DNA from: an uncultured Akkermansia sp.
Lineage (GTDB): Bacteria > Verrucomicrobiota > Verrucomicrobiia > Verrucomicrobiales > Akkermansiaceae
Reading direction: 5' to 3'
NCBI GenBank assembly: GCA_947629715.1
Contig: CANRET010000015.1
Coordinates: 1-37,111 of the forward strand
DNA: 37,111 nt
The notes under the pieces are model-generated. The model made no database searches and was not told where the DNA came from. It was given only the letters and a program-made list of their open reading frames with translations. Both the position numbers and the translations under genes were made by a program. Below are positions 1-11,700 of the stretch, piece after piece (the stretch's first letter is position 1; every line of letters starts with the position of its first letter).

Positions 1-1643
1 CCGGCAAGCTGACGGTTGCAGACAACGGCAACTTCACCCTGAAGAACGCCAAGAGTGCGGCGGGGACGACAGTTGATAACGCCTGGGATGTGAAGCTGAG
101 CGACGGGTCGCAGCTGACTGTGGACGTGAGCGGTTCGAGCGATGACCCGCTTGTGCTGGGCGATGTGGAACTGGGCGACGGCAACATGACCGTGGACTTC
201 GGGAACGGGTCGGTAACAGGGAACAAGCTGGAGGCTAACCTGAAATCCGCCGGGACGAACGGAACGCTGGAGTTCCACAGCAACGGAAGCGTGGGAAGCG
301 GGGATCTGAGTACGGGACTCACCGTGAGCGAGGGCCTGAGAGGATCCATCGACAGGCACGTCAAGTTCACCGGCGCGGGCAACCTCCTGAAGGATAACAG
401 CGTCTATGTCGATGGGGACGGCAAACTGAGGGTCCGAAGCGTCGAGGCTCAGCAGAACAAGCTGGAGCGTGCGCTGCCCTACGCCAACAAGAATGCCCTG
501 GCAGGCGCGGCCATGGTCTGGGATTCGCTGAAGAGCAAGTCGCAGTTGGAGACCTTCTTCTCCACGCTGAGCGATCCGAACTCGGATTACAAGCGCCTCA
601 TCAACGCCGTGGTCGGCCAGTACGACGACAACAAGGTCGCTGAACTGGAGCGCACGTTGACCGCCGTGGCAGGCGCGTCCATCTCCACGATCGGACCGGC
701 TCTGGTCGAGGACTTGCACCGCCAGTTGAAGTCCATCCGCAACCGCACGACGACGATGGCCGGCGAAGCGACCTACGACGGCTACGACAACCTGCCGCTC
801 TGGCACGCCTGGATCAACGGCGAGGGCAATTACCACAAGCTGGATTCCGACGGCTATATGCCGGGCTACACGCTCAACAACTGGGGCGGAACGATGGGCG
901 TGGACATCGATGTGACGCCGCAGACTACGCTGGGTCTGGCGATCTCCGCGATGTACGGCGACCTGAAGCCCGACGCGGCTGACAGCGCAAGCGGGCATCT
1001 GGACACCACTTACCTCACCGCCTTCCTGCGCGCGGCGAGCGGGGCCTGGATCCACACCTTCGTGGTCAGCGGCGGCCTGGCCGACGTGAGTCTGGACCGT
1101 ACGGTCAATTACGGCACGGGCAGCTACCGCACGAAGGGCGATACCGACGGCTACGCGGTGGGCGCGATGTACGAGGTGGGCTATACGAAGCTCACGAACA
1201 AGGAGGGAACGATGGCGCTGCAGCCGGTGGTCAATGTGGAAATGCGGCACGCCTCCGTCAAGGGCTACACTGAGACGGGAAGCGACGCCGGTCTCAAGGT
1301 GGATGACATCCGGCAGGATGTCGTGACCCTCGGCGCGGGCGCGCGTGTGCAGGCTCTCGTGAGTGAGAACGCCTTTAACCGCGCCTCAATCTTGGAGGCT
1401 CGCCTGCTCGCCAAGGTCGATGTGGGCGATCGATCCGGCACGGCCGTGAACGGCATCATCGGCTGCGCCACCCATAAGGAAGTGGAGAGCGCGGAGGTGG
1501 GAGCCGTGGGCATGGAGGCAGGCGTCGGTCTCTCGGTTCCGCTCGGCTCGCAGTACGGCAGTCTCTTCCTGGACGGCTCCGTCGAATGGCGCCGTGGATG
1601 GACCAGCCTGAACGCGTCGGCCGGCTACAGAATCAACTTCTGA
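1..1643 (+). CDS. Autotransporter, C-terminal part (passenger end and beta-barrel)
   Basis: The frame is open from the first complete codon (base 3) to a TGA at 1641-1643, so this is the 3' part of a gene that begins before the window; the GTG at 90 is internal. About 546 residues are visible. The first ~160 are a Gly/Asn/Asp/Ser-rich, low-complexity passenger of the kind that folds as a beta-helix (VELGDGNMTVDFGNGSV). A short helical linker follows (about residues 160-250), then ~290 residues of alternating amphipathic strands ending in GYRINF. A terminal aromatic residue is the signal for insertion of outer-membrane barrels by the Bam complex. The pattern fits a type V autotransporter barrel that anchors the passenger on the cell surface. 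The passenger's ligand or activity cannot be told from this fragment. A strong terminator follows at 1661-1707, so it ends its transcription unit. Confidence 0.85.
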   Translation, partial: GKLTVADNGNFTLKNAKSAAGTTVDNAWDVKLSDGSQLTVDVSGSSDDPLVLGDVELGDGNMTVDFGNGSVTGNKLEANLKSAGTNGTLEFHSNGSVGSGDLSTGLTVSEGLRGSIDRHVKFTGAGNLLKDNSVYVDGDGKLRVRSVEAQQNKLERALPYANKNALAGAAMVWDSLKSKSQLETFFSTLSDPNSDYKRLINAVVGQYDDNKVAELERTLTAVAGASISTIGPALVEDLHRQLKSIRNRTTTMAGEATYDGYDNLPLWHAWINGEGNYHKLDSDGYMPGYTLNNWGGTMGVDIDVTPQTTLGLAISAMYGDLKPDAADSASGHLDTTYLTAFLRAASGAWIHTFVVSGGLADVSLDRTVNYGTGSYRTKGDTDGYAVGAMYEVGYTKLTNKEGTMALQPVVNVEMRHASVKGYTETGSDAGLKVDDIRQDVVTLGAGARVQALVSENAFNRASILEARLLAKVDVGDRSGTAVNGIIGCATHKEVESAEVGAVGMEAGVGLSVPLGSQYGSLFLDGSVEWRRGWTSLNASAGYRINF

Positions 1644-1660
1644 TTCATTTTGACACGCAA

Positions 1661-1707
1661 GCGGGCGCATCGCCGGGACTCATCCCCCGACGGTGCGCTC
1701 GCTTTTT
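1661..1707 (+). terminator. Rho-independent terminator of the autotransporter gene
   Basis: A G/C-rich stem (1661-1677 with 1686-1702, 17 positions including two G-U wobbles and one mismatch) is followed directly by five T residues (1703-1707). It lies 18 bases after the stop codon. Confidence 0.8.
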
Positions 1708-1940
1708 CGGAGGAACGTCGCCCCCCTCCCGCCGGGATGCGCCGGAGGGGATGTCGAAAAGATCGTCAAAATTTCAGCGGCATGAGTTCGCGCGACAGGT
1801 TGATTTCGCCCTGTCAACAGCTCATTGGGGACTTTCACCCCAGTTACACGCCGTGCCTGACGTACTACGAGAAGTGCGGCGCCGGATTGTCTCGACGCCG
1901 TACGAATTTTCATCTCCGCTCCCCTGAATTCCGCACTTCG
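1708..1940. other. Structured non-coding region, possible ribozyme/intron or mobile-element remnant
   Basis: I see no convincing gene here. The stretch holds several inverted repeats: CCCCTCC/GGAGGGG at 1723-1729 and 1744-1750, a GGGG/CCCC hairpin with a TGAAAGT loop (minus strand) at 1827-1841, and a 9-bp pair GAAGTGCGG/CCGCACTTC at 1871-1879 and 1931-1939. On the minus strand the block starts with GTGCGG immediately after the TlpA stop codon and includes a GGGGTGAAAGTCCCC hairpin. Both are reminiscent of the 5' end of bacterial group II introns, but no intron-encoded protein or domain V is visible, so this identification is weak. Confidence 0.3.
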
Positions 1941-2474
1941 TCAGCTTTGAGCGTCCTGCGGAGTTTTTTGGGAAATGATGCTTCTCCATTGCATGATGAT
2001 GGAGCCGTGACCGCTTTGCAGCACGTTGCCGTTTTTATCCACAAAGGCGGCGTTGGGAATGTACTGGGACTCGGTGTAGCCGGGCAAGGTTGCGGCTTTG
2101 TCGATCATGACGCCGGGAAACTTTGCGTTGAACTGCTTGAGATATGCTTCCGCCTGAGGACGGTTCCGGTCACAGCCGAGCAGAATGATCTCAACGCCGT
2201 TTTTTCTCATCTCCTCGTACTGTTCCACGATTTTCGGCATCTCGGCGCGGCAGGGCGGGCACCAGCTCGCGGACTGCAGGTAGATGAAGTACTCGGCGTT
2301 CCAATTCGGTTCGGCGTTAAAATAATCCAGCTTGGCAAGCTCCTTGGCCACGGCGCCGACAGACGTCTCTGCGAAAGGAGGAGTCGAAGATCCGGCGACC
2401 TCCTCCTGCGCAGGCATGGACAAACCTCCCAGCGCGATCGCGCATCCGACGATCAGAATTAAGTTGTTCTTCAT
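1941..2474 (-). CDS. TlpA-like periplasmic thioredoxin-fold protein
   Basis: 177 residues. The N-terminus (MKNNLILIVGCAIALGGLSMPAQ) is a signal peptide with likely cleavage after PAQ or nearby, so the protein is probably periplasmic. The thioredoxin fold starts around residue 60 with the strand YFIYLQSASW and the CxxC active site WCPPC, followed by the helix RAEMPKIVEQYEEM. The cis-Pro region is SQYIPNAAF. Such proteins reduce disulphides or act in cytochrome c maturation and oxidative defence; the substrate here is unknown. The start at 2474 is chosen because the reading frame further upstream contains the promoter (-10 TATACT at 2483-2488) and because it gives a proper signal peptide. It is a close paralogue of the protein at 34115-34735, sharing the YLQSASWCPPC core and the IGCDRN/LGCDRN block. 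It diverges from the amylase gene. Confidence 0.85.
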   Translation of the reverse strand: MKNNLILIVGCAIALGGLSMPAQEEVAGSSTPPFAETSVGAVAKELAKLDYFNAEPNWNAEYFIYLQSASWCPPCRAEMPKIVEQYEEMRKNGVEIILLGCDRNRPQAEAYLKQFNAKFPGVMIDKAATLPGYTESQYIPNAAFVDKNGNVLQSGHGSIIMQWRSIISQKTPQDAQS

Positions 2475-2482
2475 TTGTCGGC

Positions 2483-2512
2483 AGTATAGCACAACATGAC
2501 GCCGCAAAGCAA
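2483..2512 (-). promoter_or_regulatory. Sigma-70-type promoter of the TlpA-like gene
   Basis: Reading leftward: TTGCTT (2507-2512), 18-bp spacer, TATACT (2483-2488), then only 8 bases to the ATG at 2474. The expected transcription start is at or within a few bases of the start codon and no Shine-Dalgarno sequence fits, so the mRNA is probably leaderless. Confidence 0.6.
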
Positions 2513-2583
2513 GCGTGAAGAGCGCAGAATCCCAAAATCGTCCGTGAGCAAACGCGGGCGGCTGTCCGGACAGGCGTATAGAT

Positions 2584-2612
2584 TCGACAAAGCGCGGATG
2601 GGATGGTACAAT
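2584..2612 (+). promoter_or_regulatory. Promoter of the GH13 amylase gene
   Basis: TCGACA (2584-2589), 17-bp spacer, TACAAT (2607-2612), 9 bases before the ATG at 2622. The position excludes the earlier in-frame ATG at 2599 as a start and again implies a leaderless or nearly leaderless transcript. Confidence 0.6.
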
Positions 2613-2621
2613 GCGCAGCGG

Positions 2622-4379
2622 ATGAAGGCGGTAATCTATCAGTTGTTTGTGCGACACTTCTCGAATACGAAGGTCCATGGCGCGACGTGGGGAAGCAAAG
2701 AGGAAAACGGCTGCGGCTCCTTTGCCGGAGTGAACGATGCTGCGCTTCGCGAGCTGGCCGACATGGGGATCACGCACCTGTGGCTCACCGGGACGCTGCG
2801 CCATGCCACGCGAACGGAATACCCCGACCTGCCGGCCCACCCGGCGAGCGTGGTGAAAGGAATCGCCGGCAGCCCGTACGCCGTCGTGGACTATTTTGAC
2901 GTGGATCCCGATTTGGCGGAAAACCCTGCGGAGCGTCTCACGGAGTTTCGCGAACTCCTTGCACGCGTCCGCAAATGGGGGATGACGCCCATGATCGACT
3001 TCGTGCCCAACCACGTGTCGCGCTGCTACGCCTCAACGGTCGCGCCGCAATGGGAATTCGGGAGACTGGACCGAACGGATGTCTTCTTCGACCGCGACAA
3101 TTCCTTTTTTTACCTGGATCGCGGGACGGGAGACGGGCGCATGGAGCTGCCGGACGGCGAATTCCTGCCCGAACGCGGACGCGGGCGCGTGACCGGCAAC
3201 AACGCCGCCACGTGGAACCCCTCGAACACAGACTGGTACGAGACCGTGAAGCTCAATTACGGCTGCGATTATCGCCACGGCGCAGCAGCGGCCGAAGCGC
3301 TGCCGGGACTCACGGCCCGACCCGAGGAATTGCCGCGCACATGGCTGCTGATGGACGAAGCGCTGGCCTGGTGGCAGAGTATGGGGGTGGGCGGTTTTCG
3401 CTGCGACATGGCGCACATGATCCCCCTGCCCTTCTGGCGCCGAACGATAGCTCGCGCGCGCCTGCGCGGGGACGTTTTCTTCATGGCCGAAGCCTACAAT
3501 GACGGCATGAAGCTGATGAACGGCGACGCTCTGTCCGAGCTGCTCGCCGTCGGCTTCGACGCCGTGTACGACGCCGAGGCCTATCACGCGTTGCGCGGCG
3601 TTTACGAGAGCGGCGGATGGGCCAACGATCTGGATCGTTTTCACCGTCCGGAAAATCCCCTCTTCTTCCGGGGCGTGCGCTATGTGGAAAACCACGATGA
3701 GCCGCGCATGGCCTCCCCGCTCTTCTGGGGCGGCGTGGGCGAAAAAACGGCGCGAGCCGCCATGGCAGCGCAATTTCTCACCACCTGCGGCCCCGTACTT
3801 TTCTACAACGGACAGGAAGTCGCCGAGCGTGCGGACGGCCCCGGAGGCTTCAGCGGCGCCGACGGTCGCACTTCCATCTTCGACTACACATCCCTCCCCC
3901 GTCTGCAACGCTGGTACAATCAAGGACGTTGCGACGGAGCGGCCTTGCCCGGCGAACTGCGTGATTTACGCGACTTCTGCTCCCGTCTCCTGCGTTTGCT
4001 CCAATTCCCCGCCGTGGCGCAGGGAGGCTTCTACGGACTCAATTGGGCCAATCAGCAAACTCCGCAGTTCGGACGCGAGCCGGGAGAATCCAGCTCCGGC
4101 CACCGCATGTACGCTTTCCTGCGCCATGACCCCGCCTCCCGCACGGCTCTTCTCGTCGTCTGCAACTTCTCCGCCGACGCCGATGCCGAGGCATGCGTCC
4201 ATTTCTCCGAGGACGCATGCGCCTGGGCCCGCCGCACCGCTGCCTCTTTCCGGTTCACCGACCTCCTTGACCCCTCCGCCCCTCCGGCGCTCGCTTCACG
4301 CGATACGCTCCTCTCGTCCGGTCTCACCCTTCGCGTCCCCGCCGGATCCGTACGCGTTCTCTCCTGGGACGCCGCTTGA
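2622..4379 (+). CDS. Alpha-amylase family (GH13) glycosidase, cytoplasmic
   Basis: 585 residues with no signal peptide, so probably intracellular. The protein has the GH13 TIM-barrel signatures in order: region I DFVPNH (about residue 127), region II GGFRCDMAH with the nucleophile Asp (about 262), region III FFMAEAY with the acid/base Glu (about 290), and region IV VENHDEPR with the transition-state Asp (about 355). A C-terminal beta domain ends in LRVPAGSVRVLSWDAA. The family hydrolyses or rearranges alpha-1,4/1,6-glucans; an internal glycogen or maltodextrin substrate is likely but not proven. Trehalose-related GH13 members are an alternative. The start at 2622 (MKAVIYQLF) is set by the promoter just upstream. 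The 3' end is followed by the regulatory region of dnaK. Confidence 0.85.
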   Translation: MKAVIYQLFVRHFSNTKVHGATWGSKEENGCGSFAGVNDAALRELADMGITHLWLTGTLRHATRTEYPDLPAHPASVVKGIAGSPYAVVDYFDVDPDLAENPAERLTEFRELLARVRKWGMTPMIDFVPNHVSRCYASTVAPQWEFGRLDRTDVFFDRDNSFFYLDRGTGDGRMELPDGEFLPERGRGRVTGNNAATWNPSNTDWYETVKLNYGCDYRHGAAAAEALPGLTARPEELPRTWLLMDEALAWWQSMGVGGFRCDMAHMIPLPFWRRTIARARLRGDVFFMAEAYNDGMKLMNGDALSELLAVGFDAVYDAEAYHALRGVYESGGWANDLDRFHRPENPLFFRGVRYVENHDEPRMASPLFWGGVGEKTARAAMAAQFLTTCGPVLFYNGQEVAERADGPGGFSGADGRTSIFDYTSLPRLQRWYNQGRCDGAALPGELRDLRDFCSRLLRLLQFPAVAQGGFYGLNWANQQTPQFGREPGESSSGHRMYAFLRHDPASRTALLVVCNFSADADAEACVHFSEDACAWARRTAASFRFTDLLDPSAPPALASRDTLLSSGLTLRVPAGSVRVLSWDAA

Positions 4380-4410
4380 CGTATGAAGCCGTTGGCACGA
4401 CGTCCGGGGC

Positions 4411-4456
4411 GTCAAAATGTCTCAGATGTGTCAAGATGTCGCAAATTGTGCCAAAA
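4411..4456 (+). promoter_or_regulatory. Phased direct repeats, candidate activator-binding region upstream of the sigma-54 promoter
   Basis: Four related units (AATGTCTCAG, ATGTGTCAAG, ATGTCGCAA, ATTGTGCCAA) follow each other with a period close to 10 bp, i.e. on one face of the helix. They lie 75-120 bp upstream of the -24 element at 4531, the usual distance for enhancer-binding-protein sites. An inverted pair TTGGCAC (4392-4398) / GTGCCAA (about 4448-4454) brackets them. The role is inferred from position only. Confidence 0.35.
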
Positions 4457-4530
4457 CGCCGCAGCTCGACGGGGGGACGCTAAAAGATTTAAATCATTGA
4501 CAAGAAACAAAATAGAATCTTCCCCCATCC

Positions 4531-4546
4531 TGGCACAAGATTTGCA
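4531..4546 (+). promoter_or_regulatory. Sigma-54 (RpoN) promoter upstream of dnaK
   Basis: TGGCACAAGATTTGCA matches the RpoN consensus TGGCACGNNNNTTGCW at every fixed position except one (A for G at position 7). The GG and GC dinucleotides have the required spacing. The predicted start is near 4557, giving a ~65-base leader to the dnaK ATG. No CIRCE element and no well-spaced sigma-70 promoter was found in this gap, although a TTGACA occurs at 4498-4503. Confidence 0.65.
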
Positions 4547-4559
4547 GAGAAAGAGGTAA

Positions 4560-6548
<1,989 letters not shown>

Positions 6549-6563
6549 AGACTTCTTTCCTGT

Positions 6564-6592
6564 CCGTCGCGAGCGTTCCGGCGCTCGCACGG
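6564..6592 (+). other. Stem-loop in the dnaK-groES gap
   Basis: CCGT-c-GCGAGCG, a six-base loop, CGCTCGC-ACGG form an 11-bp G/C-rich stem with one bulge, 16 bases after the dnaK stop. There is no T-run, so it is more likely an mRNA-stabilising or processing structure, or an attenuator, than a terminator. It is not a CIRCE element. Confidence 0.5.
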
Positions 6593-6638
6593 CGGGAATC
6601 ATTCCAATCAACCAACTTCAACCTAACATACATACACC

Positions 6639-6926
6639 ATGAATATCAAACCACTAGGACAACGCGTGCTCGTGAAGCGCGAAGAAGCAGAGAGCAAAAC
6701 CGCCGGCGGACTTTTCCTGCCGGATACCGCTAAGGAGAAGCCCCAGCAGGCTGTCGTCATCGCCATCGGCACCGGCGGACGCGACAAGGACGGCAAGGAG
6801 ATTCCCTTCAACGTAGCGGCGAAAGACAAGGTGCTCATCACCAAATACGGCGGCACCGAGATCGTGGTGGACGGGGAGACCCTGACCATCATTAACGAAA
6901 GCGATATCCTCGCTGTCATCAAATAA
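6639..6926 (+). CDS. groES: Co-chaperonin GroES (Hsp10)
   Basis: 95 residues, the family length. It starts MNIKPLGQRVLVKREEAESKTAGGLFLPDTAKEKP, including the mobile loop that docks on GroEL, and ends VDGETLTIINESDILAVIK, the normal C-terminus. It caps the GroEL ring so that substrates fold in the closed cage. It is 90 bases downstream of dnaK and 24 bases upstream of groEL. No promoter was found in the 90-base gap, which instead holds a stem-loop and an A/C-rich leader without Shine-Dalgarno sequence, so co-transcription with dnaK is likely. Confidence 0.97.
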   Translation: MNIKPLGQRVLVKREEAESKTAGGLFLPDTAKEKPQQAVVIAIGTGGRDKDGKEIPFNVAAKDKVLITKYGGTEIVVDGETLTIINESDILAVIK

Positions 6927-8591
<1,665 letters not shown>

Positions 8592-8611
8592 ATACGCTGA
8601 AACTTACAATC

Positions 8612-8651
8612 ACGGCGCGTTTGTCTCTCGGAGATGAACGCGCCGTTTTTT
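8612..8651 (+). terminator. Rho-independent terminator of the chaperone cluster
   Basis: A 10-bp perfect stem ACGGCGCGTT (8612-8621) / AACGCGCCGT (8637-8646), extendable inside the loop, followed by six T residues. It ends the dnaK-groES-groEL unit, which converges on dnaE. Confidence 0.9.
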
Positions 8652-8741
8652 CGTCCGCAGGAACGATGACCGCGAGTTTCACGATGCGCGAAAACTGCGG
8701 CGGCGTCAAAGACGGGGTCACAAGGAGACCCGCTTTCGAAG

Positions 8742-8767
8742 AAAAAAGCTTCCGCGCCCCGGCGCGC
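8742..8767 (-). terminator. Probable terminator of dnaE
   Basis: Reading leftward from the dnaE stop, a short G/C-rich hairpin (bases 8752-8766) is followed within a few bases by a run of six T (8742-8747 as A on the plus strand). The loop is very small, so the strength is uncertain. Confidence 0.5.
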
Positions 8768-8768
8768 C

Positions 8769-11700
8769 TCAGGAGTACTGCGAAAGGCAGCGGTCGAGGT
8801 CGGGGGAAGGAGTGACGGCAAAGGACTTGTCGAGTTGAATCGTGGCGGCGTTGCCGAGGGTGTTGCGGAAGGTGATGTGCACGGGGGTTTTGCCGGGATG
8901 GTCGGCAAGAATTTTTTTGATGAGCGCAATATCCCCTGCGTCGTGGCGGGTCGTCAGCAGGTTGATGAGGTAGAAGGCGGAGACCTTGCCTCGGCGACGG
9001 CGAGCCGCCGGATTGAGAAGCTCCAGCCCGTTGGCCGATACGCGCTTGCTGCCGGTGCGATCATCCTCCGAAATGCGGGCGCGGAAACGCACGAAACTGC
9101 CCTCCTGCAGCAACCCTTCCACCTCGGCCGCCTTGGAGTAGGAATCGCCCCACACGAGCGCCTCCGTGCTGCCGGTGAAGTCTTCCACGGTGATCACGGC
9201 AAACTTCTGACCGCTGCTCTTGCTGGTTTTGACGGCGACAGAGCGGATCATGCCGGCCATGTCACGCACATTCCTGATCTCGTCGCGCGTGAGGTCCGGA
9301 AGCGTGCCGATGGCCACGTAACCGGAGCGATCAATGACGCCGCGCATGGCGTCCAGCGGGTTGCCGGAGAAGTAAGCGCCGGTGAGCGATTTTTCCTCGT
9401 CCAGACGCTTCTGCTTCGGCCACTCGGAAACAACCGGGAGGGCTTCCTTCTTCGACACGGCGGTGGTGGTCATGTCGAAGAGGGGCATCTGCCCGGCCTC
9501 GTTGTCGCGGTGCACCGTGGCGGCCGCTCCCAGCGCGTTGTCAATGCTCTCAAAGAGGGCGGCGCGGCTCATGTGCAGACAATCGAAAGCCCCGCACTGC
9601 ACCAGCGCTTCAATCTGGTTGCGCCGCACATTCTGCGGCGGAATGCGGTAGCAAAAGTCCTCCAGGCTCTTGTAGGGTCCGTGCGCCTCGCGCTCTTCCA
9701 CGATGACACGCACGGTATCGGAGCTCATGCTCTTGACCGCCGCCAGTCCGAAACGTACGGCAAGACGGCCATTGGGCATCGTTTCGGGGCGGAATTTGAC
9801 GGCGGAGTGATTCACGCACGGACCGAGCGTCTCGATGCCCATGCGGCTGCCCGCCTGAATGAAGATGCCGATTTTTTCGCTGACGGCCTCGTTGGACATG
9901 ATCCCGCAGAGGAATTCCACCGGGTAGTGCGCCTTCAGGTACGCCGTCCAGTAAGAGATGTGGCCGTAGCAGGCGGAGTGCGATTTGTTGAAGCCGTAGC
10001 CGGCGAACTTCTGGATCTTGTCGAAAATCGCGTTGGCCGTTTTTTCATCGATGCCGTTGGTCTCGCGGCAGCCCTTCACAAAGCGGGCGCGCTGCTCTTT
10101 CATTTCCTCCAGGTCCTTGTGACCCATGGCACGGCGCAGAATATCCGCGCCGCCCAACGTGTAGCCAGCCAGCAGCTTGGCAGCGGCCTGCACCTGCTCC
10201 TGGTAGATCATGACACCGTAAGTTGGCGCAGAGACCTGTTCAAGCAGCGGGTGCTCGTACCGGGCCGTTTTCTCCCCTTTTTTCACGGCGATCATCTCGT
10301 CCATGAACTGCATGGCTCCGGGACGGTACAACGCCAGCAGCGCAATGATGTCGTCAATTTTATCTATCCCGTAGCGGCGGCAGGTATCGACCATGCCGCT
10401 GCTTTCCAGCTGGAACACGCCCAACGTATCGCCCCGATTGAGCAGCGCAAGCGTCTCCGCATCGTTAATATCCACCTCATCGTAGCGAAAATTCGGAACG
10501 CGCATGCGCACGTAGCCCTCCGCATCCTTCATCACCGTGAGCGTCTTGAGCCCAAGAAAGTCCATCTTGAGCAGCCCCGCATTGTAAATGGCTCCCATGT
10601 CGCACTGCGCCACCACTTCGCCCTCGGGGTTGCTCAGGTTATCGCGCGTGAGCGCCACGTACTCATCCAAGGGACGATCGCCGATCACCACACCGGCGGC
10701 GTGCATGCCCACATTGCGGATGGTGCCCTCCAATTTGAGGGCGTACTTCCACACTTCGCCATACGTGCTGTCCATGACGAGTTGACGCAGCTCCTCGCTG
10801 TTGTCGTAACTGCCCTTGAGGCTGACATTCGGACCGCTTTCAATGAGCTTGGCGATGCGGTCGCTGTCTGCATAGCTGAGGTCGAGTACGCGCGCTACAT
10901 CGCGAATGACCGATTTGGCGCCCATGGTGCCGTAGGTGATGATATGACTCACGGCACGCTCGCCGTATTTGTTGCGCACGTAGTCGATAACCTCCGGGCG
11001 GCGCGTCTGGCAAAAGTCGATGTCGATATCCGGCGGACTCACGCGCTCCGGATTCAGGAAACGCTCGAAGAGCAGATCAAACGCCATGGGGTCAATGTTC
11101 GTGATGCGCATGCAGTACGCCACCAGCGAACCCGCCGCCGAGCCGCGCCCCGGTCCCACGGGAATGTCGTGGTCTTTTGCCCAGTTGATGAAATCGGCCG
11201 TGATGAGGAAGTAGCTCGCAAAGCGCAGCTGGTTGATGACTTTCAGCTCGTTTTCCAGGCGCTCCCGCAGCACGGCGTCGTTCTCGGCGCGTTCTTTGCC
11301 GTAGCGTTTGGCCAATCCCTCGTAGCAAACTTTGCGCAAGTACTCTTCGCGCGGCGAACCATCCGGCGTGTCGAACTCCGGGTAGCGATCAGTGGAAGTG
11401 GAATCCAGCTTAACGGATACATTGCAGCGTGCGGCGATCTTCTGCGTGTTGTCGCAGGCCTCGGGAAAATCGGGAAACAGGTCGCGCATTTCTTCCTCGC
11501 TCTTCAGGTAGGAAGAGACCGGATAGAGCACCCGCTTTTTATCCTCTTTCTTGTTCCCCGTGCCCACGCAGATGAGGATGTCATGCGCATCGTGATCCGC
11601 CGCATTCAGAAAGTGCGCGTCATTGGTGACCACCAACGGCACATGATGCTTGCGCGCCAGACGCACCAGCTCCGGCGTGCAGATCCGCTCATTCTTCAAC

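Noticed and set aside
4498..4527. TTGACA followed by CCCCCAT, resembling a sigma-70 -35 or a sigma-32 promoter before dnaK
   Set aside because: No -10 hexamer lies 16-18 bp after TTGACA, and the spacing to CCCCCAT is too long for sigma-32.
6549..6638. CIRCE (HrcA operator) in front of groES
   Set aside because: The inverted repeat there (GCGAGCG/CGCTCGC) does not match TTAGCACTC-N9-GAGTGCTAA in sequence or loop length.
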